A stretch of 64,000 nucleotides of DNA from Streptomyces flavofungini. GTDB lineage: Bacteria > Actinomycetota > Actinomycetes > Streptomycetales > Streptomycetaceae. This document shows, piece by piece, positions 18,637 to 28,374 of this stretch. The notes under the pieces were generated by a model. That model saw nothing but the letters and a program-made list of their open reading frames with translations, was not told where the DNA came from and did not search any database. Numbering within the stretch: position 1 is the stretch's first letter; each line of letters begins with the position of its first letter. Location: NCBI RefSeq assembly GCF_030388665.1, contig NZ_CP128846.1, positions 2,046,001-2,110,000 on the forward strand, in the 5' to 3' direction. A program made the position numbers and the translations under genes.

Positions 18637-21135
18637 ATGACGCCACAGCGCACCGCCTCCGTGGTTCCGCCGCCGCCGACCGCCACCTATCGGCTCCAGT
18701 TGCAGCCGGACTTCCCCTTCGCGGCCGCCGCGCGGGCGGTGCCGTATCTGGCCTCGCTCGGGGTCTCGCATCTGCATCTGTCGCCGGTTCTGGAGGCGGT
18801 GCCCGGGTCGACGCACGGGTACGACGTCGTGGACCACGCGCGGGTGCGGGCGGAGCTGGGGGGTGAGGAGGGGCTGCGGGCGCTCGCGGGCACGGCGCGT
18901 GCGGCCGGGCTCGGTCTGGTCGTGGACATCGTGCCGAACCACATGGCGGCATCGCCCCGGCACAACCGGGCGCTGTGGGAGGTCCTGCGCGAGGGGCCCG
19001 ACTCCCCGTACGCGCGCTGGTTCGACATCGACTGGGAGGCGGGCGGCGGCAAGGTGCTGCTGCCCGTGCTCGGGCACCGGCTCGGGCACGAGCTGGAGCA
19101 CCTGCGCGTCGAGGGCGGCGTCCTGCGCCACCACGACCAGGAGTTCCCGCTGCGCGAGGGCACGCAGGGGCTGCCGCTCACGCGCCTCCTCGACGCGCAG
19201 TGGTACCGCCTCGCCTGGTGGCGGCTCGCCCGCACGGAGATCAACTACCGGCGCTTCTTCACCATTTCGGACCTCGTCGCCATCCGCGTGGAGGACCCGG
19301 AGGTGTTCGACGCGACGCACGCGACGGTGCTGCGGCTCCTGGACGAGGGCGTCGTGGACGGACTGCGCGTGGACCACCCCGACGGCCTCGCGGACCCCGG
19401 GGCGTACCTCCAGCGCCTGCACGAGGCGACCGGCGGGCGCTGGACGGCCGTCGAGAAGATACTGGCCGACGGGGAGCGGCTGCCGGCCGCCTGGCCCGTG
19501 GCGGGTACCACCGGCTACGACGCGCTGCGGCACGTCGACGGCGTCCTCACGGACAGGACGGGCGCCGCCGAACTCCTGGCCCAGTACCGCAGGTTCGCGG
19601 CGCCGCCCGCCGACCGCGGCGGCGACTGGGCGGCGACGCTGCGGCGCGCCGCGTACAAGGTCGTCACGCGCGAGCTGGCCGCCGAGGTCGACCGCCTCAC
19701 GCGCGAGGTGGTGGCGCTGGGCGCGGCGGATCCCGCGCTGCGCGACCACGCGCCGTGGGCACTGCGGACGGCGCTGCGGGAACTCCTCGTACGCCTTGAG
19801 GTCTACCGTCCGTACGCCACCGGGGGCGCCGATCCCGAGACGGTCCTGACGGCGGACGCGGCGCGGGAGGCCAAGCGGGTGTTCGCCGTCCCCGAGGAGG
19901 CCGAGGTCGTGGACGCGGTGCGGGACCTGGTGCTCGGCAGGGCGCCGGGCGACGGGGCGCGCGAGGCCTTCCGCGCGCGGTTCGCGCAGACGGCCGCCGC
20001 GCTGCGGGCCAAGTCGCTGGAGGACACGGCGTTCTACCGGCACGCCCCGCTCCTCTCGGCCGCCGAGGTGGGCGGCTCGCCCGCGCGGCCCGCCGTGGAC
20101 GTGGCCGAGTTCCACGCGTACTGCGCGCGCGTGCAGCGCGACTGGCCGTACTCGGGCACGGTCCTGACGACGCACGACTCCAAGCGCAGCGCGGACGTGC
20201 GGGCGGCCGTGAGCGTGCTCGCGCAGGCGCCCGCGCGGTGGGCGGCGCTGCTCGCCGAGGTGACGCGGCGGACGGCGCGTCCGGGCGGCAGGCGGGCGCC
20301 CGACCCCCAACTGGCGTGGGCCGCCTGGCAGACGGCGGTGGGGTTCGCGCCGTCCGCCCTGACCGCGCGGGCCGAGGCGGAAGCCGGGCCGTACGGACGA
20401 AGGCTGCGGGAAGCCCTGTTGAAACACGTGCGGGAGGCCGGGCTGCACACGAGCTGGACGGAGCCCGACGAGGCGTACGAGGAGGCGGTGGCGGCGTTCC
20501 TGGAGGCCGGGCCGTGCGGGCCGCCGCTGCACGCGGTGACCGAGTTCGCCGCGGAGCTGGCGCCGCACGTGCGGGCCAACGTGCTCGGCGCCGCGCTGCT
20601 GCACCTGACGATGCCCGGGGTGCCCGACCTGTATCAGGGCACCGAGCGCGACTACCGGGCCCTGGTGGACCCGGACAACCGTCATACCGTGTCGTTCGGC
20701 GCGCCCCTCGACGACTCCGCGGGCTCCGTGGGCCCGGCGCTCCGGGCGCCGCGGGGCGAGGAGGGCGCCCGGGACCTGTCCGCCGAGAAGCTGGCCGTGA
20801 CGGTCGCGGCGCTGCGGCTGCGGGCGCGGCGGCCGGAACTCTTCGGCGGCGCGGGCACGTACGAACCGCTGGCGGCGACGGGCCCCCGCGCCGGGCACTG
20901 CCTGGCCCACGCCCGCTCCGGGGGCGTCGTCGCGGCCGTGACGCGGCTGTCGCTGCGGCTCGCCGACGCGGGCGGCTGGGGCGACACGGCGCTGCCGCTC
21001 CCGGAGGGCGACTGGGCCGACCTGCTCGTACCGGGGCGGCGGTTCAGCGGGCACGCGCGCGTGGCGGAGCTGTTCGCTCAGCTGCCGGTGGCGCTCCTGG
21101 AACGGACGGGCGAAGGCGTGCGGGCGGAGCGGTGA
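18637..21135 (+). CDS. treY: maltooligosyl trehalose synthase TreY
   Basis: An 832-residue GH13 enzyme that isomerises the reducing-end alpha-1,4 bond of a maltooligosaccharide to alpha-1,1, making maltooligosyl trehalose for TreZ. The N-terminus TYRLQLQPDFPFAAA and HGYDVVDHARVRAELGG are diagnostic. The nucleophile region is VDGLRVDHPDGLADP, and the long insert and VPDLYQGTE segment are typical of TreY. The start is 82 bp from the divergent MFS gene, with ggaaggg further upstream than usual. It is separated from treZ by three unrelated genes, so the trehalose genes are not one operon here. Confidence 0.94.
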   Translation: MTPQRTASVVPPPPTATYRLQLQPDFPFAAAARAVPYLASLGVSHLHLSPVLEAVPGSTHGYDVVDHARVRAELGGEEGLRALAGTARAAGLGLVVDIVPNHMAASPRHNRALWEVLREGPDSPYARWFDIDWEAGGGKVLLPVLGHRLGHELEHLRVEGGVLRHHDQEFPLREGTQGLPLTRLLDAQWYRLAWWRLARTEINYRRFFTISDLVAIRVEDPEVFDATHATVLRLLDEGVVDGLRVDHPDGLADPGAYLQRLHEATGGRWTAVEKILADGERLPAAWPVAGTTGYDALRHVDGVLTDRTGAAELLAQYRRFAAPPADRGGDWAATLRRAAYKVVTRELAAEVDRLTREVVALGAADPALRDHAPWALRTALRELLVRLEVYRPYATGGADPETVLTADAAREAKRVFAVPEEAEVVDAVRDLVLGRAPGDGAREAFRARFAQTAAALRAKSLEDTAFYRHAPLLSAAEVGGSPARPAVDVAEFHAYCARVQRDWPYSGTVLTTHDSKRSADVRAAVSVLAQAPARWAALLAEVTRRTARPGGRRAPDPQLAWAAWQTAVGFAPSALTARAEAEAGPYGRRLREALLKHVREAGLHTSWTEPDEAYEEAVAAFLEAGPCGPPLHAVTEFAAELAPHVRANVLGAALLHLTMPGVPDLYQGTERDYRALVDPDNRHTVSFGAPLDDSAGSVGPALRAPRGEEGARDLSAEKLAVTVAALRLRARRPELFGGAGTYEPLAATGPRAGHCLAHARSGGVVAAVTRLSLRLADAGGWGDTALPLPEGDWADLLVPGRRFSGHARVAELFAQLPVALLERTGEGVRAER

Positions 21136-21252
21136 CGAGGGGGAGGAGTGGCCTTCTTGCGCGGGCCCTGGGAAGCCCGGGTCCGGAGTGCTTGACACCT
21201 GCACCGTCGCGTGGCGTACTGCGGATTGCGTCAGCGGACGCACCGGCGGGGG

Positions 21253-22503
21253 GTGAGTCAACTGGCGGAGAGCCGCTATCCCACAGTTCCCGAACTCGTG
21301 TCGTCCGTTCGGGAGCTTGCGGCCCGCCGTCCCGAGCTGAGCACGCTGCGCCGCGTCGGCACCTCACGCGGCGGCCGTCCCCTGCACCTGCTGTCCGTGG
21401 GCCGTGCCCCCCGCGCGGTCCTGGTGGTCGCGGGCGCCCACGCCAACGAGCCCACCGGCGGTTCGACCCTCCTCGCGCTCGCCGAACAGGCGCTGCTCGA
21501 CCCGGAGTTGCGGCAGGACACCTCCTGGCACTTCCTGCTGTGCGCGGACCCGGACGGCGCGAGCCTGCACCGGACCCCGGCGCCCCGCAGCCTCCTCGAC
21601 TACCACCGGCACTTCTTCCGCCCCGCGGGCCCGGAGCAGCCCGAGTGGTCGCCCTCGGTGCTCCCGCCGGACCGGTTGCCGCCGGAGACCCGCGCCCTGA
21701 CCGGTGTCATCGACGAACTGCGGCCCTTTTTGCAGGTGTCCCTGCACTGCACGGACCTCGGCGGCAGCTGGGTGCAGCTGACCCGGGACATCCCGGGGCT
21801 CGCCGAGCCGTTCGCGAAGTCGGCGGCCCGCCTCGGCATCCCGGTGGAGACGGGCGCGTCGGACGCGGCCGGGTGGCCGGTGTCGGGCCCCGGCGTGCAC
21901 GTGCTGCCGGGGCCGGGGTCGGCGGCGGCGTATCCGAGCCTGCCGGAGGACGCCCGGCACACGACCTGGCACCACGCGCACCGCTACGGCGGCACGACCG
22001 CGATCGTGGAGGTGCCGATGTGGGCGAGCGACATGGTGGGCGACCTGGCGGCGCACCCGGCGCCGCGGACGGCGCTGCGGTCCTTCGCGTCCCGGCTCCG
22101 GCACGACGGGTGGCTGGTCGAGGAGGTGCTGCAGGACGCGCTGCCGCGCCTGCCGCACGCGCACGGTCCGCTCCTGCGGGCCGCCAGGTGGGCGCTCGGC
22201 CTGGTGCCGGGGCTCGCCGACGACTGGGGGCGGCTGCCGCCCGCGGGCACGTCGATGGCGTACATCGGGAGCGTCGACGCCTTCGGGCGGCGGCTGCCGC
22301 TGCGGGCCGCGGCGATGCTGCGCAGGGTGCTCGTCAGCGCGGGTGACCGGGCGGCGCCGCGCCTGGACCGCCTGGTGACGCAGTGGAGCGAGGCGTTCGC
22401 CGAGCGGTTCGGGGCGCGGTGGGTGCCGCTGGAGCACCAGGTGGAGCACCAGGCCCGGACGGCGGTGGAGGCGGCGCGGCACGCGCGCGCGGCACTCGAC
22501 TGA
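21253..22503 (+). CDS. M14 zinc carboxypeptidase-like protein
   Basis: A metallo-carboxypeptidase fold protein of about 416 aa. The first zinc ligands are in GAHANEPTGG (HxxE), the third in LQVSLHCTDLGG, and the general-base Glu could be that of TAIVEVPMW. No signal peptide is visible, so it is probably cytosolic, which favours peptide or amino-acid amide hydrolysis over secretion. The GTG at 21253 follows ggcggggg. An in-frame GTG at 21211 would add 14 residues, but a TTGACA box at 21192 suggests transcription begins beyond it. The C-terminal 150 residues are helical and of unknown role. Confidence 0.72.
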   Translation: MSQLAESRYPTVPELVSSVRELAARRPELSTLRRVGTSRGGRPLHLLSVGRAPRAVLVVAGAHANEPTGGSTLLALAEQALLDPELRQDTSWHFLLCADPDGASLHRTPAPRSLLDYHRHFFRPAGPEQPEWSPSVLPPDRLPPETRALTGVIDELRPFLQVSLHCTDLGGSWVQLTRDIPGLAEPFAKSAARLGIPVETGASDAAGWPVSGPGVHVLPGPGSAAAYPSLPEDARHTTWHHAHRYGGTTAIVEVPMWASDMVGDLAAHPAPRTALRSFASRLRHDGWLVEEVLQDALPRLPHAHGPLLRAARWALGLVPGLADDWGRLPPAGTSMAYIGSVDAFGRRLPLRAAAMLRRVLVSAGDRAAPRLDRLVTQWSEAFAERFGARWVPLEHQVEHQARTAVEAARHARAALD

Positions 22504-22506
22504 AGA

Positions 22507-22548
22507 GCGCGTGGGCGGCGCGGGGGTGCGCGTGGGCGGCGCGGGGGT
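22507..22548. repeat. two tandem 21-bp repeats
   Basis: Two identical 21-bp units (22507-22527 and 22528-22548) lie between the convergent M14 and FHA genes. They are G-rich with a gcgggggt core. Confidence 0.75.
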
Positions 22549-22574
22549 GCGGGCGACGGAGAGGGTGGTCCCGC

Positions 22575-23135
22575 TCAGGCCGTCGCGAGGCAGAACGACA
22601 GGCTCCCGAAGGACACCTGGTCCCCGGCCTGGACGACGGCGGCGCCGATCACCCGGCGGCCGTTCACCGACGTGCCGTTGGTCGAGCCGAGGTCGCGCAG
22701 GACCCACATGCCGCCCTGCGCGGACAGTTCGGCGTGCAGGCGCGAGACCGTGTCGTGGCTGAGCCGCAGGCCGTTCGCCGGGTCGCGGCCGATCCGCAGC
22801 GGATACGCGCCGGGCGCGGGCAGCAGCAGCTTCGGCAGCCGCTCGGACTGCCAGGCCCTGCGCAGCTTCACCGTGAACCCGGACACCGCGCCCACGGAGC
22901 CGAGCACGAGCTTCGACCAGCGGCTCTCGGTGCGCAGGTCGGCGGTGAGCGCGGCCAGTTCGTCCCGGCGCCGGGCGGCGAGGGCCAGCTCCATGCGCCG
23001 TACGAACGTGTCGTGCGAGAGCCGGCCGAGCGCCGCGCCCTCTCTCAGCACCTCCAGGGCCCGCTCCCGCTCGGCGTCGGTGAGCCGCACCGGGTTCGTA
23101 CCGGACTCGGAGGGCAGCGAGGAAGGCGAGGTCAC
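22575..23135 (-). CDS. DUF1707 and FHA domain protein
   Basis: A 186-residue cytosolic signalling protein. Residues about 14-65 are a DUF1707/SHOCT-like helical pair (RLTDAERERALEVLREG, GRLSHDTFVRRMELALAAR). The C-terminal 90 residues form an FHA domain that binds phosphothreonine, with LRIGRDP, SRLHAEL and GSTNGTSVNGR all intact. The GTG at 23135 has no clear ribosome site. Such proteins read out Ser/Thr kinase activity; the nearest kinase in the window is far away. Confidence 0.85.
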   Translation of the reverse strand: MTSPSSLPSESGTNPVRLTDAERERALEVLREGAALGRLSHDTFVRRMELALAARRRDELAALTADLRTESRWSKLVLGSVGAVSGFTVKLRRAWQSERLPKLLLPAPGAYPLRIGRDPANGLRLSHDTVSRLHAELSAQGGMWVLRDLGSTNGTSVNGRRVIGAAVVQAGDQVSFGSLSFCLATA

Positions 23136-23359
23136 GTCGGCAATTGTCGGCCAGGCCACGGCGAGTGTCCAGAATGGACCTGGCGGCGGCCGCGGACCCG
23201 CGCCATCCACCCCGGGCCCGAGCCGCGCGCGCCCCGCCCCGACCGCACCGGCGGCCCCCGCCGGATCCGGCCAGGAACCGGCCGGGAACCGGACAAGGCC
23301 CAACAACCGTACGGGTTACGGCGGCTGGGCTCCGGCGCCCCCTGGGTCAGAATGAGCGA

Positions 23360-25402
23360 ATGGTGGCTGATCTTCCGCAAGTGGCGAACAGTTTCGTGGG
23401 GCGTGAAGCCGATCTGGCCCGCGTGGCCGCCGCGCTCACGACGCACCGCGTGACCACCGTCACGGGCATGGCGGGCGTGGGGAAGACCCGCCTGGCGCTG
23501 GAGAGCCTGCACCGGATCGACGCGGACCGGCCGGGCGCGCTCGGCGAGACGCACTGGGCCGACCTCGGCGCCCTCCCGCACGAACGGCAGCTGATCGCGA
23601 CCCTCGCGCACGCCGTGGGGTTCGCCGACCACACCACGGGCGTGGCCCTGGACGCGCTCGTCAGCTGGCTGTCGGGACGCCGCTTCCTGCTCGTCCTCGA
23701 CTCCTGCGAGCACCTGGTCGCGGCGTGCGCCGAGGTGGTCGGCGAACTCCTCGCGGCCTGCCCCGATCTGCGCATCCTCGCCACCAGCAGACAGCGCCTC
23801 GGCTTACCCGGCGAGCGCGTCGTCCAGGTCGCTCCCCTGCCGGCCGACGGCGACGCGCTCGCCCTGTTCCTGGACCGGGCCCTGGTCGTGGCCCCCGCCC
23901 TGAGCCTGCGCACCCCGCACCAGAGCGACAGCGCGCGGGAGATCTGCGCGCTGCTCGACGGCGTTCCCCTCGCCCTCGAACTGGCCTCGGCCCAGCTGAT
24001 GCACACCACGCTCCACGACCTGTGCGAGCGGCTCGGTTCGCGCCGGGCCGGGCTGATGTCGCCGACCTGGCCCGCGCGGCACCGGTCGCTGCGGCTCGCC
24101 ATCGGCTGGAGCCACGAGCTGTGCGAGCCGCTGGAGCGGCTGCTGTGGGCCCGGCTCTCGGTGTTCCCCGGCTCCTTCGACCGGCGGGCCGCGCGGGGCG
24201 TGTGCGCGGGCGGCCCGCTGTCCGCGGCGGCGGTCGACGCGGCGCTCACGGGCCTGACCGGCAAGTCGGTGGTCGGCGTCGAGGAAGGCGGCCGGTACCG
24301 GCTGCCGCGGACCGTGCGGGACTACGGCGCGATGTGGTTGGAGGAGCTCCGGGAGAGCGAGGCGACGGCCACCCGCCACGCCGCGTACTTCCTGGCCCAC
24401 GCCCGGTCCGCGGACGAGGGGTGGGCCGGGCCCGGGCAGTCGTTGTGGTACCGCAGGATCGCGGCGGCGCACGTCGACCTGTGCGCGGCCCTGGACCACC
24501 TGTGCGACCACGATCCCCCGGCCGCCGTGGAACTCGCCGCCCTGGTCGGCTTCTTCTGGGTCTGCTGCGGGCATCTGCGGGAGGCGCGCGCGTATCTGGA
24601 GCAGGTGCTCGCCCTGCGGCCGGGGTTCAGCAGGGCGGGCGAGCGGGCGCAGTGGGCGCTGGGGATCGTCAAGGCGCTCCAGGGCGACCTCGACGGGGCG
24701 GCCGCCATCGGCCACCGGTGCGCGCGCGGCGCCGAGCGCCTCGACGACGCGGAGGCCCGGCTGGCCGCCGCCTATCTCATCGGCCTCGCCGAGCTCCTGC
24801 GCGGGGAGCCGGGGCGGGCCAAGGAGGTGGCCGACGAGGCCCTCGCGGTGGCGGGGGCGCCGCCCTTCACGTCCGCGTCCACGCTCCGCTGCCATCTGGT
24901 GCGGGTGTTCGCGCTGACCGCGCTCGGCAGGCTCGGCCCGGCGCGGAGCGAGGCCGCGTGGCTGCGGGCGCTGTGCGCGGCGCACGGCGAGCACTGGACG
25001 CGCGCGTACGCCGATCAGCAGCTCGCCCTGATCGCGCTGGCGCAGGGGCGGCCCGTGCCCGCGTCCGAGCACGCCCGCGCCATGCTGGCCGGCATGCGGC
25101 ACCTGGGCGACACGTTCGGCATCGCCCTCGGCATGGACGTCCTCGCCGCCGCCGCTGCCGCCCGCGGCCTCGGCGAGCCCGCCGCCCTCGCCGCCGGGGC
25201 CGGGCAGACCTACTGGGCCGCCGTGGGGCACGCGCAGCGCGGCACCCCGGAGCTGGCCGAGATGCGGCGCGCCTGCCGGGCGGAGGCCGTCGCGGCGATC
25301 GGCGAGTACGCCTTCCAGCTGGCGTTCCGCCGGGGCGCGGAGGGGGATCCGGACGCCGTGCTCAGGCTCGCGGTGTCGGGGCGCCTGTTGGGGAATGGTT
25401 GA
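23360..25402 (+). CDS. NB-ARC/TPR regulator (AfsR-like ATPase) with a TTA codon
   Basis: A 680-residue STAND-type ATPase. The P-loop is GMAGVGKTRLA (about residue 36), Walker B is FLLVLDSCEH, and the sensor region LRILATSRQRLGL matches the NB-ARC family seen in AfsR and in LuxR-type ATPase regulators. After a winged-helix part (SLRLAIGWSHELCEPLERLL) the C-terminal half is TPR-like. No SARP domain at the start and no LuxR HTH at the end are present, so direct DNA binding is doubtful. Leu149 is encoded by TTA (23804-23806), the only TTA I found in this window, so translation should need the bldA tRNA and occur late in development. Confidence 0.82.
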   Translation: MVADLPQVANSFVGREADLARVAAALTTHRVTTVTGMAGVGKTRLALESLHRIDADRPGALGETHWADLGALPHERQLIATLAHAVGFADHTTGVALDALVSWLSGRRFLLVLDSCEHLVAACAEVVGELLAACPDLRILATSRQRLGLPGERVVQVAPLPADGDALALFLDRALVVAPALSLRTPHQSDSAREICALLDGVPLALELASAQLMHTTLHDLCERLGSRRAGLMSPTWPARHRSLRLAIGWSHELCEPLERLLWARLSVFPGSFDRRAARGVCAGGPLSAAAVDAALTGLTGKSVVGVEEGGRYRLPRTVRDYGAMWLEELRESEATATRHAAYFLAHARSADEGWAGPGQSLWYRRIAAAHVDLCAALDHLCDHDPPAAVELAALVGFFWVCCGHLREARAYLEQVLALRPGFSRAGERAQWALGIVKALQGDLDGAAAIGHRCARGAERLDDAEARLAAAYLIGLAELLRGEPGRAKEVADEALAVAGAPPFTSASTLRCHLVRVFALTALGRLGPARSEAAWLRALCAAHGEHWTRAYADQQLALIALAQGRPVPASEHARAMLAGMRHLGDTFGIALGMDVLAAAAAARGLGEPAALAAGAGQTYWAAVGHAQRGTPELAEMRRACRAEAVAAIGEYAFQLAFRRGAEGDPDAVLRLAVSGRLLGNG

Positions 25403-25506
25403 CCCCACGGACCCAGTGCGCACGGTCCGACAGACCTGACGGGGCCGACGGGGCCGACGGGTATACGCACGTCCATGGGCATGGCCGACCGACGAGAGGA
25501 CTGCCG

Positions 25507-27252
25507 GTGAGGTTCGAGGTGTGGGCGCCGCACGCGGAGCGGGTGGAACTGGTCCTGGACGGCGGCACGCGGGCGATGGCGCGTGACGAGGAGCGCCCGG
25601 GGTGGTGGGCGGTCGAGGCGGCGGCGAGCGACGGCACGCGCTACGGCTTCTCGCTGGACGGCGGCCCCGCGCTGCCCGACCCCCGCTCGGCGCGCCAGCC
25701 CGACGGGCCCGACGGGCTGAGCGCGGTCGTGGACCACGACCGGTACGCATGGCGGACGCCGTGGGCGGGGCGCGGCCTTCGCGCCGCGGTGCTCTACGAG
25801 CTGCATGTGGGCACGTACACCCCCGAAGGCACCCTGGACGCGGCGGCGGGGCGCCTGGACCACCTGGCCCACCTCGGCGTCACGCACGTCGAGTTGATGC
25901 CGCTGTGCCCCTTCCCGGGGCGGCACGGCTGGGGCTATGAGGGGGTGTCGCTGTGGGCCGTGCACGAGCCCTACGGCGGCCCCGAGGCGCTGAAACGGTT
26001 CGTCGACGCGGCGCACGCGCACGGCCTCGGCGTCGTCCTCGACGTGGTGCACAACCACCTGGGGCCGTCGGGCAACCATCTGCCCGCGTTCGGGCCGTAC
26101 TTCACGGACACCCACCAGACGCCGTGGGGCGCCGCCGTGAACCTGGACGCGCCCGGCTCGGACGAGGTGCGGGCGTATCTGGTGGGCAGCGCCCTCGCCT
26201 GGCTGCGGGAGTACCGGATCGACGGGCTCCGCCTGGACGCCGTGCACGCGCTGCGGGACACCCGCGCCCTGCACTTCCTGGAGGAGCTCGCGGCGGCCGT
26301 GGACGGCCTCGCGGACGAACTGGGCAGACCGCTCGCCCTGGTCGGCGAGTCCGACCTGAACGACCCGCGCCTGATCACTCCGCGCGCGGGCGGCGGCCTC
26401 GGCCTGCACGCGCAGTGGAACGACGACTTCCACCACGCCCTGCACACCGCGCTCACCGGCGAGTCCCAGGGCTACTACGCGGACTTCGCGGCCGCGCCCC
26501 TGGCCGCGCTCGCCAGGACGCTGACGCGCGGCTTCTTCCACGACGGCACGTTCTCGACGTTCCGCGGCCGCCACCACGGCCGCGAGGTCGACCGCGCCCG
26601 CACCCCCGCGTACCGGCTGCTCGGCTACACGCAGACGCACGACCAGATCGGCAACCGCGCCCAGGGCGACCGGCTCGCGGCCGCCCTGTCCCCCGGACTG
26701 CTCGCGTGCGGGGCGGCGCTCGCCCTCACCGGCCCTTTCACGCCGATGCTGTTCATGGGCGAGGAGTGGGCGGCGGGGACGCCCTGGCAGTTCTTCACCG
26801 ACCACACCGACCCGGACCTCGCGGACGCCGTACGCCGGGGCAGGCGCCGGGAGTTCGCCGCGCACGGCTGGGCCGAGGAGGAGATTCCCGACCCCCAGGA
26901 CCCGGCGACCCGGGCGCGCTCGTGCCTCGACTGGTCGGAGCCGGAACGCGCACCGCACGCGCGCGTCCTCGCCTGGTACCGCGAGCTGATCGCGCTGCGC
27001 CACGCCCGCGCGGACCTCATCGACCCCGATCTGGCGGCGGTGCGGGTCGCGTACGACGAGGCGGCGCGCTGGTTGGTGCTGCGGCGCGGGGACCTGCGGA
27101 TCGCCGTGAACCTCGCGGGCGAGGCGGCCACGGTCCGGCTGGGCGTGCCGCACGCGCGCGTGCTCGCCGCGTGGGACGCGGTGGCGGGGCCGGGAGCGGA
27201 CGGGGCGCTGCGGCTGCCGCCGGAGTCGTGCGCGGTGCTGGCCCTCGCGTAG
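25507..27252 (+). CDS. treZ: malto-oligosyltrehalose trehalohydrolase TreZ
   Basis: A 581-residue GH13 enzyme that releases free trehalose from maltooligosyl trehalose, completing the TreX-TreY-TreZ route. The short N-terminal beta-domain (RFEVWAPHAERVELVLDGG) leads to the barrel. The nucleophile is in IDGLRLDAVHAL, the acid in LVGESDLNDPRL and the transition-state Asp in TQTHDQIGNRAQGDRLA. The GTG at 25507 is supported by gagagga 8 nt upstream and gives the family length. It lies 104 bp after the NB-ARC regulator gene. Confidence 0.93.
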   Translation: MRFEVWAPHAERVELVLDGGTRAMARDEERPGWWAVEAAASDGTRYGFSLDGGPALPDPRSARQPDGPDGLSAVVDHDRYAWRTPWAGRGLRAAVLYELHVGTYTPEGTLDAAAGRLDHLAHLGVTHVELMPLCPFPGRHGWGYEGVSLWAVHEPYGGPEALKRFVDAAHAHGLGVVLDVVHNHLGPSGNHLPAFGPYFTDTHQTPWGAAVNLDAPGSDEVRAYLVGSALAWLREYRIDGLRLDAVHALRDTRALHFLEELAAAVDGLADELGRPLALVGESDLNDPRLITPRAGGGLGLHAQWNDDFHHALHTALTGESQGYYADFAAAPLAALARTLTRGFFHDGTFSTFRGRHHGREVDRARTPAYRLLGYTQTHDQIGNRAQGDRLAAALSPGLLACGAALALTGPFTPMLFMGEEWAAGTPWQFFTDHTDPDLADAVRRGRRREFAAHGWAEEEIPDPQDPATRARSCLDWSEPERAPHARVLAWYRELIALRHARADLIDPDLAAVRVAYDEAARWLVLRRGDLRIAVNLAGEAATVRLGVPHARVLAAWDAVAGPGADGALRLPPESCAVLALA

Positions 27253-27295
27253 GGCGTGACGGCGTCAAGGGCCCCCGGTGCCGTCGCACGGGACC

Positions 27296-27326
27296 TTGAC
27301 CTCAAGAGCACTTCAACTTCTATCCT
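27296..27326 (+). promoter_or_regulatory. MerR/SoxR-type promoter with 19-bp spacer for the aldo/keto reductase
   Basis: TTGACC (27296-27301) and TATCCT (27321-27326) are both near consensus but 19 bp apart, the overlong spacing that MerR-family activators correct by twisting DNA. An imperfect dyad, acctcaag-N4-cttcaact (27299-27318), fills the spacer; its left half equals the SoxR half-site. Transcription would start about 19 nt before the ATG. Confidence 0.65.
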
Positions 27327-27351
27327 GCGCCGGGACACGTGAGGAGATCCG

Positions 27352-28353
27352 ATGGAACAGCGGTACCTGGGCGGGACCGGCCTGCGGGTGAGTGAACTGT
27401 GCTTCGGCGCCATGATGTTCGGCGGCGGCGAGGGCGGCGCGGACGAGGCGACGGCGCACCGGATGCTGGACGCGTTCACGGCGGCGGGCGGCACGTTCAT
27501 CGACACGGCTGACGTGTACGGCGGCGGGGTCTCGGAGGAGGTCCTCGGCCGCTGGCTCAAGGGCCGCCGCCGTGACGACCTCGTCATCGCCACCAAGGTG
27601 TTCCTGCCGATGGGTGAGGGCCCGAACGCGCGCGGCCTCAGCCGCAAGCACATCCTGTCGGCGGTCGACGCGAGCCTGCGCCGCCTGGGCACCGACCACA
27701 TCGACCTCTACCAGACGCACGTGTGGGACGCGCGCACGCCGTTGGAGGAGACCCTGTCCACCCTCGACGGCCTGGTGCGGTCCGGGAAGGTCCGCTACCT
27801 GGGCACGAGCAACGTCAGCCCGGCCCAGCTGCAGAAGTCTCTCGACCTGTCCCGCGCGCAGGGCTGGGAGCCCTACGTCTGCCTCCAGCCGCGCTACAAC
27901 CTGCTCGCCCGCGAGGCCGAGTGGGAACTCCTGCCGCTGAGCGCGGCGGAGGGCGTCGGCGTCATTCCCTACAGCCCGCTCCAGGCGGGCTGGCTCTCGG
28001 GGAAGTTCCGGCGCGGCATGGCGGCGCCGCCCGCGGGGGCGCGCGGCAGCGGCGCCTGGCAGGAGCGCGCCACCGAGGAGACCTGGCGGGTCGTGGACGC
28101 GGTGCTCGCCGTCGCCGAGGAGACCGGCCGCACGCCCGCGCAGGTGGCGCTGCGCTGGCTGCTCCAGCGTCCGGGCGTGACCGCGCCGATCGTGGGCGCC
28201 CGCTCGGTGGAGCAGCTGACGGACAACCTGGGCGCGGCGGGCTGGACCCTGACGGCGGCGCAGGACCAGCGGCTCACGGAGGCGAGCGCGCGGCCGCTGC
28301 CGTATCCGTACGACCTCCTGGCGCACTTCACGGACGAGCGGCCGCACGGCTGA
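27352..28353 (+). CDS. aldo/keto reductase
   Basis: A 333-residue NAD(P)H-dependent oxidoreductase with the AKR barrel. The catalytic tetrad is visible: Asp and Tyr in [11 protein letters not shown], Lys in [10 protein letters not shown], and His in [13 protein letters not shown]. The C-terminal nicotinamide/phosphate segment is [17 protein letters not shown]. gaggag lies 7 nt before the ATG. Its promoter has the architecture activated by MerR-family redox or electrophile sensors, so a role in reactive aldehyde or quinone detoxification is likely. No MerR gene is in the window. Confidence 0.9.
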   Translation: MEQRYLGGTGLRVSELCFGAMMFGGGEGGADEATAHRMLDAFTAAGGTFIDTADVYGGGVSEEVLGRWLKGRRRDDLVIATKVFLPMGEGPNARGLSRKHILSAVDASLRRLGTDHIDLYQTHVWDARTPLEETLSTLDGLVRSGKVRYLGTSNVSPAQLQKSLDLSRAQGWEPYVCLQPRYNLLAREAEWELLPLSAAEGVGVIPYSPLQAGWLSGKFRRGMAAPPAGARGSGAWQERATEETWRVVDAVLAVAEETGRTPAQVALRWLLQRPGVTAPIVGARSVEQLTDNLGAAGWTLTAAQDQRLTEASARPLPYPYDLLAHFTDERPHG

Positions 28354-28374
28354 GCCGGGGCCCGCGGGCGGGCG

